Positions 6,033 through 10,960 of a DNA stretch of 11,669 nucleotides are shown piece by piece. The stretch is from positions 1 through 11,669 of the forward strand of contig JANQGC010000037.1 of the NCBI GenBank assembly GCA_028277515.1, read 5' to 3'. Numbering within the stretch: the first letter of the stretch is position 1; each line of letters begins with the position of its first letter. A program made the translations under genes and the position numbers. The notes under the pieces were generated by a model that saw only the letters and a list, made by a program, of their open reading frames with translations, searched no databases and was not told the origin of the DNA. This DNA is from Anaerolineae bacterium (GTDB taxonomy: Bacteria > Chloroflexota > Anaerolineae > Promineifilales > Promineifilaceae).

Positions 6033-6342
6033 CAAAACACCCTGACCTGGTTTCCGGAGCAAACGACCCATGCGTTTGTCGATGGTTTGAATGAGTATGA
6101 GGACATGGCTTTTCCCTGGCAGACGTTTGTCTATTACAGTTTTGCAACCCTGACAATGTGGGGGCTATGGCGACATTTTGCCGGTCACTTTCTGGGCACG
6201 CTCTGCGGCGACTTTGGAAGCGGTGATTGGGGTGTTGTATACGGCCGTGATTGTGGCCCGGCTGGTCGGTCTATATGCGGCGCGGGAGGTGGAAGATGAT
6301 GTTGTCAGAGATCTTGAATCGGGAGAATTTGGGCAGTCGTGA
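6033..6342 (+). pseudogene. Remnant of a two-helix K+ channel (Ion_trans_2), truncated and frameshifted
   Basis: From the stop at 6030 one frame reads up to the pore helix, AFPWQTFVYYSFATLTM. The next frame continues with GYGDILPVTFWARSAATLEA and then VIGVLYTAVIVARLVGLYA up to a TGA at 6340-6342. Together they form the pore loop with its GYGD selectivity filter plus the inner transmembrane helix of a prokaryotic K+ channel. The frames break at the G5 run 6160-6164; removing one G would give LTMWGYGD. The outer helix and the N-terminus are absent, and 5' of the match there is only AT-rich DNA and the P1 repeat. A single sequencing error could explain the frameshift but not the missing N-terminus. 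The short frame at 6087-6299 is an artefact of the break. Confidence 0.75.
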
Positions 6343-6360
6343 TCAACGGATCAGCCAGCG

Positions 6361-6774
6361 CTAAGTTTCATTTTCTTCCTGGCTGGCGATGTAGGCAATG
6401 GTAGCTTCGGCAATGAGTCCGGAGCGGGTTTTGCCGTGATCGGCCGCGTATTGATCCATTGTGTTTAAAAGCCTTTCCGGCACGGTTATATTGACTCGTT
6501 TTGACTTGCCGGAAAGTTTGGATATATCCACTTCAACTATCGCCCATATGCCGTCTTGATAATCCAGATTTTGTTGGTGGGCTTCAATGTCTAGTGGGGT
6601 AGGGATAGGCAGCCCGTCGATTAGCAGGCCTTCAATATGGCATTCTATTGCTTCAACGGCTTGATTGAGGGCGTCGTCGAGAGTGTCCCCAGCTGAAAAA
6701 CATCCGGGTAGGTCAGGAACGGTGACGCCGTAATCACTGTCTGGATCTTTATGAATGACGATGGGATATCTCAT
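6361..6774 (-). CDS. hicB: HicB-family antitoxin with ribbon-helix-helix domain
   Basis: This is a 137-residue antitoxin of the HicAB type II system; HicB neutralises the HicA ribonuclease and represses its own operon. Residues 1-65 carry the HicB core, with VPDLPGCFSAGDT at 19-31 and the following helix. Residues 92-130 (KRVNITVPERLLNTMDQYA and onwards) form a ribbon-helix-helix DNA-binding domain. The length is typical of the long HicB class. The ATG lies 3 bp after the stop of hicA and has no Shine-Dalgarno sequence, so translation probably depends on coupling to ribosomes finishing hicA. That matters because the zero frame of hicA stops early: coupling would require ribosomes that have shifted frame. 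Likely operator sequences lie in the promoter around 6984-7007. Confidence 0.93.
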   Translation of the reverse strand: MRYPIVIHKDPDSDYGVTVPDLPGCFSAGDTLDDALNQAVEAIECHIEGLLIDGLPIPTPLDIEAHQQNLDYQDGIWAIVEVDISKLSGKSKRVNITVPERLLNTMDQYAADHGKTRSGLIAEATIAYIASQEENET

Positions 6775-6777
6775 AGT

Positions 6778-6971
6778 TCACTTTGGGGGCCAATCCCAAC
6801 CGGCCTGTCGAAATATACTACGTAAAGTGCCAATTGGTAAATCTTTTTTTGGGTGCGGAACAGTCACTCGTCCATCTTTTTCCGGATGTTTGTATTGATA
6901 ATGACTTCCTCGGATATTGACTAATATCCAACCATCTTTTTTAGCCGTTTGATGATTTCACGGCTCTTCAT
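6778..6971 (-). pseudogene. hicA: HicA toxin gene split by a -1 frameshift (decayed or recoded)
   Basis: From ATG 6971 the frame reads MKSREIIKRLKK, then stops early in the zero frame (MVGY, TAG). Shifting -1 after codon 12 gives DGWILVNIRGSHYQYKHP, EKDGRVTVPHPKKDLPIGTL and RSIFRQAGWDWPPK, a complete 64-residue HicA. HicA proteins are small dsRBD-like mRNA interferases; the catalytic His in GSHYQY and the VTVPHP strand are present. The junction is six A on the - strand (6942-6937) where seven would keep the frame. It reads A AAA AAG, the dnaX-type slippery heptamer, with a 7-bp hairpin 6 nt downstream. An in-frame ATG also exists at 6977. Besides this one break the coding potential is intact. 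A homopolymer sequencing error, a null mutation, or genuine frameshifting all fit. Confidence 0.85.
6912..6942 (-). promoter_or_regulatory. Candidate -1 frameshift signal in hicA
   Basis: On the - strand, A AAA AAG (6942-6936) is followed by a 6-nt spacer ATGGTT, then the perfect hairpin GGATATT-AGTC-AATATCC (6929-6912). Heptamer, spacing and stem-loop follow the established layout of bacterial -1 frameshift sites. The zero-frame stop TAG lies inside the hairpin. No strong upstream Shine-Dalgarno-like stimulator is seen. Confidence 0.5.
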
Positions 6972-6977
6972 GACCAT

Positions 6978-7007
6978 ATTCTACACACTATACACATAGT
7001 TAGTCAA
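6978..7007 (-). promoter_or_regulatory. hicAB promoter with possible HicB operator
   Basis: On the - strand TTGACT (7007-7002) and TAGAAT (6983-6978) are separated by 18 bp. The -10 box ends 6 bp before the hicA ATG at 6971, so the transcript would start at or near the ATG and be nearly leaderless. The spacer contains the direct repeat TGTGTATAG/TGTGTAGAA, a plausible binding site for the ribbon-helix-helix domain of HicB. Confidence 0.5.
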
Positions 7008-7033
7008 GGTATTATCAAATCAATTTAATTGCA

Positions 7034-7252
7034 CTAATCAAATATGAATATTGTGTTACCTAAAATTTGACAACTTTTATTCAATGGTGTTCGCCCATAT
7101 ATCAAATGAAAAGTTGTCAAATTTCTGCTCTCATTCCCTTCCAGGATGAAAAAGATCCCAAAGACGGTCATCATGACTCCAAGGATGATCATAAGGCCGA
7201 GACAGCCAAAGGTAAAACGTTTTTGATTTGGCGTTATTTCGTTTGTAGTCAT
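7034..7252 (-). CDS. Small membrane protein whose 3' end is repeat DNA
   Basis: This is a 72-residue reading frame. Residues 13-38 form a long hydrophobic segment with a polar N-terminus (MTTNEITPNQKRFTF), typical of a single-span small membrane protein. From residue 44 on, the codons are those of the inverted-repeat element 7063-7124, and after that AT-rich DNA up to the stop. The original protein probably ended near residue 43 and was extended when the element arrived, or the element overlaps its natural end. No Shine-Dalgarno sequence is visible before the ATG at 7252. It may be a real short gene, a remnant, or chance; the membrane segment is the only positive evidence. Confidence 0.35.
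   Translation of the reverse strand: MTTNEITPNQKRFTFGCLGLMIILGVMMTVFGIFFILEGNESRNLTTFHLIYGRTPLNKSCQILGNTIFIFD
7063..7124. repeat. TTGWCAA inverted-repeat element P2
   Basis: The perfect 16-bp arms are AAATTTGACAACTTTT (7063-7078) and AAAAGTTGTCAAATTT (7109-7124), with a 30-bp spacer. Arms and spacer match P1 (5909-5972) in reversed orientation. It lies about 85 bp upstream of hicA and inside the 3' end of the small membrane ORF. Confidence 0.85.
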
Positions 7253-7285
7253 AGTATTTATTGCACACAGCTACACCGAGGGATT

Positions 7286-7365
7286 GCACAAAGATCCACA
7301 GAGGTTAGGAGAAAATGTTTTACCTTCTCTGTGATCCTTTGTGCCATTCTCTGTGATCCTCTGTG
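7286..7365. repeat. CACAGAG/CTCTGTG intergenic repeat with hairpin
   Basis: GCACAAAG (7286-7293) pairs with CTTTGTGC (7337-7344), and CACAGAG (7297-7303) with CTCTGTG (7327-7333). CTCTGTGATCC recurs in tandem at 7327-7337 and 7349-7359, a 22-bp period. This resembles a widely dispersed CACAGAG-type intergenic repeat that I recall from many bacterial genomes. It sits 30 bp beyond the stop of the VOC gene and may end its transcript. Confidence 0.75.
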
Positions 7366-7394
7366 AAATTTCCTCCATAAATCAGAGATTAATC

Positions 7395-7796
7395 CTAATA
7401 TGAATAGGAAAACTGCACCAGGTCCCATAAGTTGCCGTATAAATCCTGGAAAACGGCCACAGTACCATATGCTTCCACCTTTGGATCGCGCACGAACTGA
7501 ATACCCCTGGCTTTGTATGTTTCATAATCGCGCCAGAAATCATCCGTTTGCAGGAAAAGGAAAACACGTCCGCCGGTCTGGTTGCCGATACGGGACGATT
7601 GCTCTTCTCCTACTGCGCGGGCTAAGAGCAGTTTCCCTTCGCTTGAGCCTGGCGGCGCGATCACGACCCAGCGTTTATTTTGCTCGGGAACCGGTTTGTC
7701 TTCAACCAGGTGGAAATCGAGGGTGTTGGTGTAGAAATCAATCGCCTTATCGTAATCTTTGACGACCAGGGCTACAAGGCTGATAAACTGTTTCAT
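7395..7796 (-). CDS. VOC-superfamily (glyoxalase/bleomycin-resistance-like) protein
   Basis: This 133-residue protein has the size and pattern of two paired beta-alpha-beta-beta-beta modules of the vicinal oxygen chelate fold. Residues 5-28 (SLVALVVKDYDKAIDFYTNTL) are the standard first strand and helix. VVIAPPGSSEGKLLLARA follows at 44-61. The second module ends with FQDLYGNLWDLVQ at 116-128, where many metal-dependent members have Glu instead of D125. Family members include glyoxalases, dioxygenases and drug-binding resistance proteins; the reaction here cannot be decided. AGAGGT a few bases before the ATG at 7796 supports the start. It stands alone: its upstream neighbour on the same strand, the DinB-like gene, is 108 bp away and both have their own ribosome sites. 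Confidence 0.9.
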   Translation of the reverse strand: MKQFISLVALVVKDYDKAIDFYTNTLDFHLVEDKPVPEQNKRWVVIAPPGSSEGKLLLARAVGEEQSSRIGNQTGGRVFLFLQTDDFWRDYETYKARGIQFVRDPKVEAYGTVAVFQDLYGNLWDLVQFSYSY

Positions 7797-7904
7797 GATT
7801 ACCTCTGTAAAAAGAACGTAAGCAAGGCATCCCGCCCCCGATCACAACCAAGATCTAGGGCCTGACCTTTACCCGGAGCCTGGTCTTGCAAGAAAGATTC
7901 AAAT

Positions 7905-8423
7905 TCAGGAATGCTTTGCCAGCACGATATCATTATAAGCCCAGCCGCTGATCGAGGGAGGTTCTATGCCGAGTTGCCCCATAATTGTGGTGATATGGGT
8001 GCGGTGTTCGGAGCCATGGTGCAGCGCTTGCAGAAGCACCACGTTAGCCGGCAATTCTAACAATTCTTCTTCGTCTTCAATGAGAACGGCCGAATCGGCC
8101 GGTGTGTTGGCGGCGACCTGCTGTAAAGATTGTCCGCTTTGTTTGGCTCTTTCAATTAATTCGCCAAGCGGAGTTTCTTCTGTCGCTATATCATTATTTC
8201 CACGGTTGTAGCCATTGAGGAAGTACAGATAACGTTCTTCAGCTCGGACGATATGGGCGATGGTGGCCTGGATGGAACCATAGGTTCCAGGGGCAGATTG
8301 GTTGAGTTGGGCATCGCTGAGCGATTGGCAGGCTTTGAAAAGTCGCAAATTGGCCCACAGATGATGGCGGAAGATAAGGTGTAGAATAGTGTTGTTGGTG
8401 GGGTTTTCGGTTTCGGTTTCCAT
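7905..8423 (-). CDS. DinB-family putative metalloenzyme
   Basis: This is a 172-residue four-helix-bundle protein of the DinB/YfiT-like superfamily, whose members bind a divalent metal through three His residues and in some cases act as bacillithiol or mycothiol S-transferases or in stress responses. The likely triad is visible: H57 in IAHIVRAEERYL, and H136 and H140 in HHGSEHRTH, the characteristic H-x3-H-R. The first helix, LIFRHHLWANLRLF, also matches the family. AAGGAA upstream of the ATG at 8423 serves as ribosome site. The double-hairpin element C lies 48 bp upstream. No thiol-biosynthesis gene is nearby to suggest a substrate. Confidence 0.92.
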   Translation of the reverse strand: METETENPTNNTILHLIFRHHLWANLRLFKACQSLSDAQLNQSAPGTYGSIQATIAHIVRAEERYLYFLNGYNRGNNDIATEETPLGELIERAKQSGQSLQQVAANTPADSAVLIEDEEELLELPANVVLLQALHHGSEHRTHITTIMGQLGIEPPSISGWAYNDIVLAKHS

Positions 8424-8470
8424 ATTGGATTGTTCCTTTTCCCATTTTTGATTTCAAATGGATCGGGTTG

Positions 8471-8514
8471 GTAGTAACCGCTTCAGCGGTGAGGACGGCT
8501 AAAACCGTTACTAC
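8471..8514. repeat. Double-hairpin element C with outer stem
   Basis: The outer stem is GTAGTAAC (8471-8478) with GTTACTAC (8507-8514). Inside are ACCGCT/AGCGGT (8477-8482, 8485-8490) and ACGG/CCGT (8495-8498, 8505-8508). The apical sequences GCTTCAGC and GCTAAAAC are complementary at 6 of 8 positions. The layout is the same as element B with different sequence. It lies upstream of the DinB-like gene. Confidence 0.8.
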
Positions 8515-8702
8515 AAATATGTTACTTTGAATGGAACTTTAACACGCCTGGAGAGATTGTTACAACCTGAATTGTCGGCCGTTTCCTCTGCCTTACAATT
8601 TGATGTGAAAGTATTTTCAAACTACACTGTATCCGTTGAAAAATATAGCATATCAACCATACATGGTATTTTCAAAATAATCACCTTAAGTAAATATTCG
8701 AA
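8515..8702. other. AT-rich spacer without recognisable feature
   Basis: The + frame 8527-8757 (76 codons) has no ribosome site, an unconvincing composition, and runs through the P3 repeat, so I do not accept it as a gene. GTATTTTCAAA occurs twice (near 8610 and 8667), which may be chance. Confidence 0.4.
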
Positions 8703-8764
8703 AGATTTGTCAATTTTTATTTTCTTGTACCTTCGGAAATCCCACAGAAAAAATTGACAAATCT
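8703..8764. repeat. TTGWCAA inverted-repeat element P3
   Basis: The perfect 16-bp arms are AGATTTGTCAATTTTT (8703-8718) and AAAAATTGACAAATCT (8749-8764), with a 30-bp spacer. The geometry is identical to P1 and P2: box centres are 47 bp apart in all three. The spacer itself is unrelated and the boxes carry the other W base. It ends 26 bp before the GNAT start. Confidence 0.8.
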
Positions 8765-8782
8765 AATGCAAAACTACTTAAT
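8754..8782 (+). promoter_or_regulatory. Candidate promoter of the GNAT gene inside the P3 arm
   Basis: TTGACA (8754-8759), a perfect -35 match, is followed after 17 bp by CTTAAT (8777-8782), a 4 of 6 match to the -10. Transcription would begin close to the ATG at 8791, which fits the absence of a Shine-Dalgarno site there. The -35 is part of the right arm of the inverted repeat. Confidence 0.45.
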
Positions 8783-8790
8783 CAAAAATC

Positions 8791-9555
8791 ATGATTCAAT
8801 TGACTGATAAACAAGCCGCATCATTGAAACCCTGGTTCCTCCCGGACCGGCCAGGCCCATTGGTTGGCCTGCATGTGATAAACAGCGGACATGGCCAGAT
8901 TTTCGCCGATCGCTGGCCTCAACCGCGCGTGGTGTTGGCTAATGCAAATGGCAACATGGCCCTTGCCGGTGACCCTGAAGCATGGCAGCCTGCTGATCTT
9001 CGTGGGCAGATCGTTGGGATGGTGGATGCGCCACCGAAGTTTCGGCCGTTACTGGAGAGCAGTTTTCCGGATCTTCAAGTGTGGCGGCGGGTCATTCTCA
9101 CTCACGAAGGTGATGTGCCGCAGATTTCAACTGCGCCTCTATCGCTGCGTCGCTTGCGGCCGCCAGACGACGCCATGCTGCGGGAAATACACCCGGATAT
9201 AAGCTGGATCAGCACAACCTGGAGTGGCGTTGAAGGGTTAGCCAGCAGCGAGTTGGCCTGGGCCGCCTTTGATGGCCGGCGGATTGTTTCCGTGGCCTGC
9301 ACGTTTTTTGTGGGGGAAACCTATGAGGAGATTGGAGTGGTGACAGAACCGGCTTATCGAGGCCGGGGTTTGAGCTATGCTTGCGCGGCGGCGCTGTGTG
9401 GGGACATCTATAATAGGAAACGACGGCCGAGCTGGAGCACTTCACCTGATAACATGGCCAGCTTGCGCGTAGCGCAAAAGCTAGGTTTTCAGGTTCAGCG
9501 AGAGGATATATTATATGTTATAGGGATAGAAATCCCGGAACCTTCGAGGCCATAG
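8791..9555 (+). CDS. GNAT-family N-acetyltransferase
   Basis: This 254-residue protein has a C-terminal GNAT fold that transfers an acetyl group from acetyl-CoA to an amine. The acetyl-CoA loop is YRGRGLS at 189-195 after the strand EIGVV. The later motif is NMASLRVAQKLGFQ at 221-234, where N-x-A-S and K-L-G-F are typical of the family. Residues 1-115 form a separate N-terminal half without a known motif; this two-part layout recalls the GNAT_acetyltran (ZmaR-like) family. The substrate is unknown and may be an antibiotic, amino acid or protein. The ATG has no Shine-Dalgarno site and the mRNA may be almost leaderless. No operon partner follows. Confidence 0.9.
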   Translation: MIQLTDKQAASLKPWFLPDRPGPLVGLHVINSGHGQIFADRWPQPRVVLANANGNMALAGDPEAWQPADLRGQIVGMVDAPPKFRPLLESSFPDLQVWRRVILTHEGDVPQISTAPLSLRRLRPPDDAMLREIHPDISWISTTWSGVEGLASSELAWAAFDGRRIVSVACTFFVGETYEEIGVVTEPAYRGRGLSYACAAALCGDIYNRKRRPSWSTSPDNMASLRVAQKLGFQVQREDILYVIGIEIPEPSRP

Positions 9556-9618
9556 TTGTTTTATATTTCAAGAGTTTCTACATCGTAGGCTCTATTCTAT
9601 GAGCAAAGAAACTGTAGA

Positions 9619-9829
9619 TGTCATCCCGAATGAAATGAGGGATCTGGTTCTCGGGCAGCGAAAGATTCCTCGGAGGACCTGCTAATGACATTGTAGCGCG
9701 AGCTTTCCAGCTTGCGGCTAAAACAACCTGGAAAGGTTGTTCTACAGGTCCGCAAAGTGACAAAGATTTTAGTGAGATGTCATTTACTCATAGAACATCA
9801 CTCGCAATGTGGATTTTCTCGGAATGACA
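9619..9829. repeat. TGTCATCCCGA-type dispersed repeat, interrupted
   Basis: The left end TGTCATCCCGA (9619-9629) and the right end TCGGAATGACA (ending at 9829) are inverted with one mismatch. Inside are GAGGGATCT and GAAAGATTCCTCGG, characteristic of a widely dispersed TGTCATTCCGAGCGAAG-like repeat I recall from many bacterial genomes. The middle is occupied by double-hairpin element D, itself flanked by GGACCTG (9675-9681) and CAGGTCC (9745-9751). The stretch 9556-9863 holds no gene. Confidence 0.7.
9692..9746. repeat. Double-hairpin element D with outer stem
   Basis: The outer stem is TGTAG (9692-9696) with CTACA (9742-9746). Hairpin 1 is CGCGAGCT/AGCTTGCG (9697-9704, 9709-9716; loop TTCC, one G-T pair). 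Hairpin 2 is ACAACCT/AGGTTGT (9723-9729, 9734-9740; loop GGAA). CTTTCCAG (9703-9710) and CTGGAAAG (9728-9735) are perfect reverse complements, so loop-loop pairing can extend to 8 bp. Confidence 0.85.
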
Positions 9830-9863
9830 ATTGGACGGCTTATTTCTAGCAGGAGGTTGATAA

Positions 9864-10370
9864 ATGATGGCTAAAAATAACACAAGAATTAAGTTGGTTG
9901 GTTTTATCGTTTTGGCCACAATTTTACTGATTAGCCTGGGCACCATTAGCCTGGCCGACGAGGGTGACAGCAACGAACCGGATGACCTCTGGGCAAGGGC
10001 ATGTTATGGCACGTACCTGGTCGAACTTCCTAATACATCCGCTATTTGGACCCTGTCTAGAGACGGTACTTTTCAGGGAACAGATGCTGCGGAAACCACA
10101 TTAAGTTTTGATCACCAACAAGGCTCCTGGGAGAGAAGGGGAAAAATGGCCAAAGGTACCTGGCTAAATTTTAGAATTGATCCGGACAGTTCCGAAATGA
10201 AAGAATTCGGCCGCGTGGATGCTGAGTTCACCTTTAGCGATCAATGTGAGGCGATTTCTGGGACATTTGACCTGAGATTTTATGCCTTGACTGGTGACCC
10301 GCTGGAAACAAATGCAGGAAACCTGATTGTTGACGGCGATCCTTTCACCGGCCGGCGCATCAACCCATAG
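9864..10370 (+). CDS. Secreted protein of unknown function
   Basis: This is a 168-residue exported protein. AGGAGG at 9851-9856 lies 7 nt before the ATG; a second ATG follows at once, so either could serve. Residues 1-31 form a signal peptide (basic start, hydrophobic 11-28, cleavage likely after LA31). The mature part has C47 and C128, which could form one disulfide. Its strand-rich pattern, ACYGTYLVELPN, then WTLSRDGTFQGTD, then GSWERRGKMAKGTW, resembles small beta-barrel domains that describe how a value varies around a DGTF turn, as in lipocalin-like proteins, but I cannot name a family. The gene ends directly against the convergent deaminase gene. Confidence 0.8.
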   Translation: MMAKNNTRIKLVGFIVLATILLISLGTISLADEGDSNEPDDLWARACYGTYLVELPNTSAIWTLSRDGTFQGTDAAETTLSFDHQQGSWERRGKMAKGTWLNFRIDPDSSEMKEFGRVDAEFTFSDQCEAISGTFDLRFYALTGDPLETNAGNLIVDGDPFTGRRINP

Positions 10371-10856
10371 CTAAATTTTATGCCAGAAGCCCACATGGAC
10401 GACTTTTGCTTCTTCCGCAAGCAGCGGGCCGAGCACTTCAATTTCTCTTCGCCCGGCCTGGAATACCTTTCGGCAAGGCAGTTTGAGGGTTGGGTTTTGC
10501 GGATCAGCTCCTGTCAGTTCATACAGGCCTGCTTCGGATAGGGCAAACACGACACGGCCGATGCCGGACCAGTAAATTGCCCCTGAGCACATGGCGCAGG
10601 GTTCGGTACTGGTGTAAAGCATTGTGCCCGCCAAAAATTCTGCGGAAAACTTCCGTGAAGCGATGCGCACCAGGTTAGTCTCGGCGTGGCCGGTGACGTC
10701 GGATTCAGTGACGACATTGTTTTCGGCCGTGGCCAGGACATTCCCCTCGGTATCAGCCAACAAAGCGCCGAAGGGGTGGTTGCCATGTTCGCGGGCGGTT
10801 GCCGCCAGTGTGATGGCCTGGCGTAGAAGCTGTAGATCTTTTGCGGTGGGTTTCAT
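10371..10856 (-). CDS. Nucleoside/base deaminase of the CDA fold
   Basis: This is a 161-residue zinc-dependent deaminase of the cytidine/deoxycytidylate deaminase superfamily. The zinc and catalytic residues are visible: H57 and E59 in GHAETNLVR, and C87 and C90 in TEPCAMCSGAIYW. Length and the HPFGALLAD and EPCAMCSGAIYW context fit the nucleoside deaminase branch that contains guanine deaminase GuaD and tRNA adenosine deaminase TadA. The tail FQAGRREIEVLGPLL followed by a C-terminal VHVGFWHK favours a free base or nucleoside enzyme over TadA, but that is judgement. The TAG stop is read from 10373-10371 and touches the stop of the convergent gene. No Shine-Dalgarno site is seen; TATGAT lies 9 bp upstream as a possible -10 without a clear -35. 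Confidence 0.92.
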   Translation of the reverse strand: MKPTAKDLQLLRQAITLAATAREHGNHPFGALLADTEGNVLATAENNVVTESDVTGHAETNLVRIASRKFSAEFLAGTMLYTSTEPCAMCSGAIYWSGIGRVVFALSEAGLYELTGADPQNPTLKLPCRKVFQAGRREIEVLGPLLAEEAKVVHVGFWHKI

Positions 10857-10960
10857 GATAGTCTGATCATAGCGAATAATTTAGAATGTGCACTCAATAA
10901 AACCTGGACTGGGTCAGCCTGGATAGAGATTGAGATAGAGATAGGGAATTGCTCACGCTA
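10857..10960. other. Spacer between deaminase and Lon-like genes
   Basis: The only structure is a purine-rich run at 10921-10945 with repeated GAGATA/GATAGAGAT units. No terminator-type hairpin is visible for the Lon-like gene that ends at 10961. Confidence 0.4.

Noticed and set aside
6087..6299. A 70-residue Gly/Cys-rich protein from TTG 6087
   Set aside because: Its second half is the out-of-frame reading of the K+ channel inner helix, so it is an artefact of the frameshift.
7400..7762. Open + frame of 120 codons opposite the VOC gene
   Set aside because: Arg/Cys-rich antisense translation with no start signal; the - frame is a recognisable family.
8527..8757. Possible 76-codon + gene before the GNAT gene
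   Set aside because: It runs into the P3 inverted repeat, lacks a ribosome site and has no recognisable pattern.
3938..9555. A defence island made of exonuclease, HicAB and acetyltransferase
   Set aside because: The genes are far apart, on different strands, separated by unrelated enzymes and repeats, and no restriction, nuclease-ATPase or sensor gene links them.
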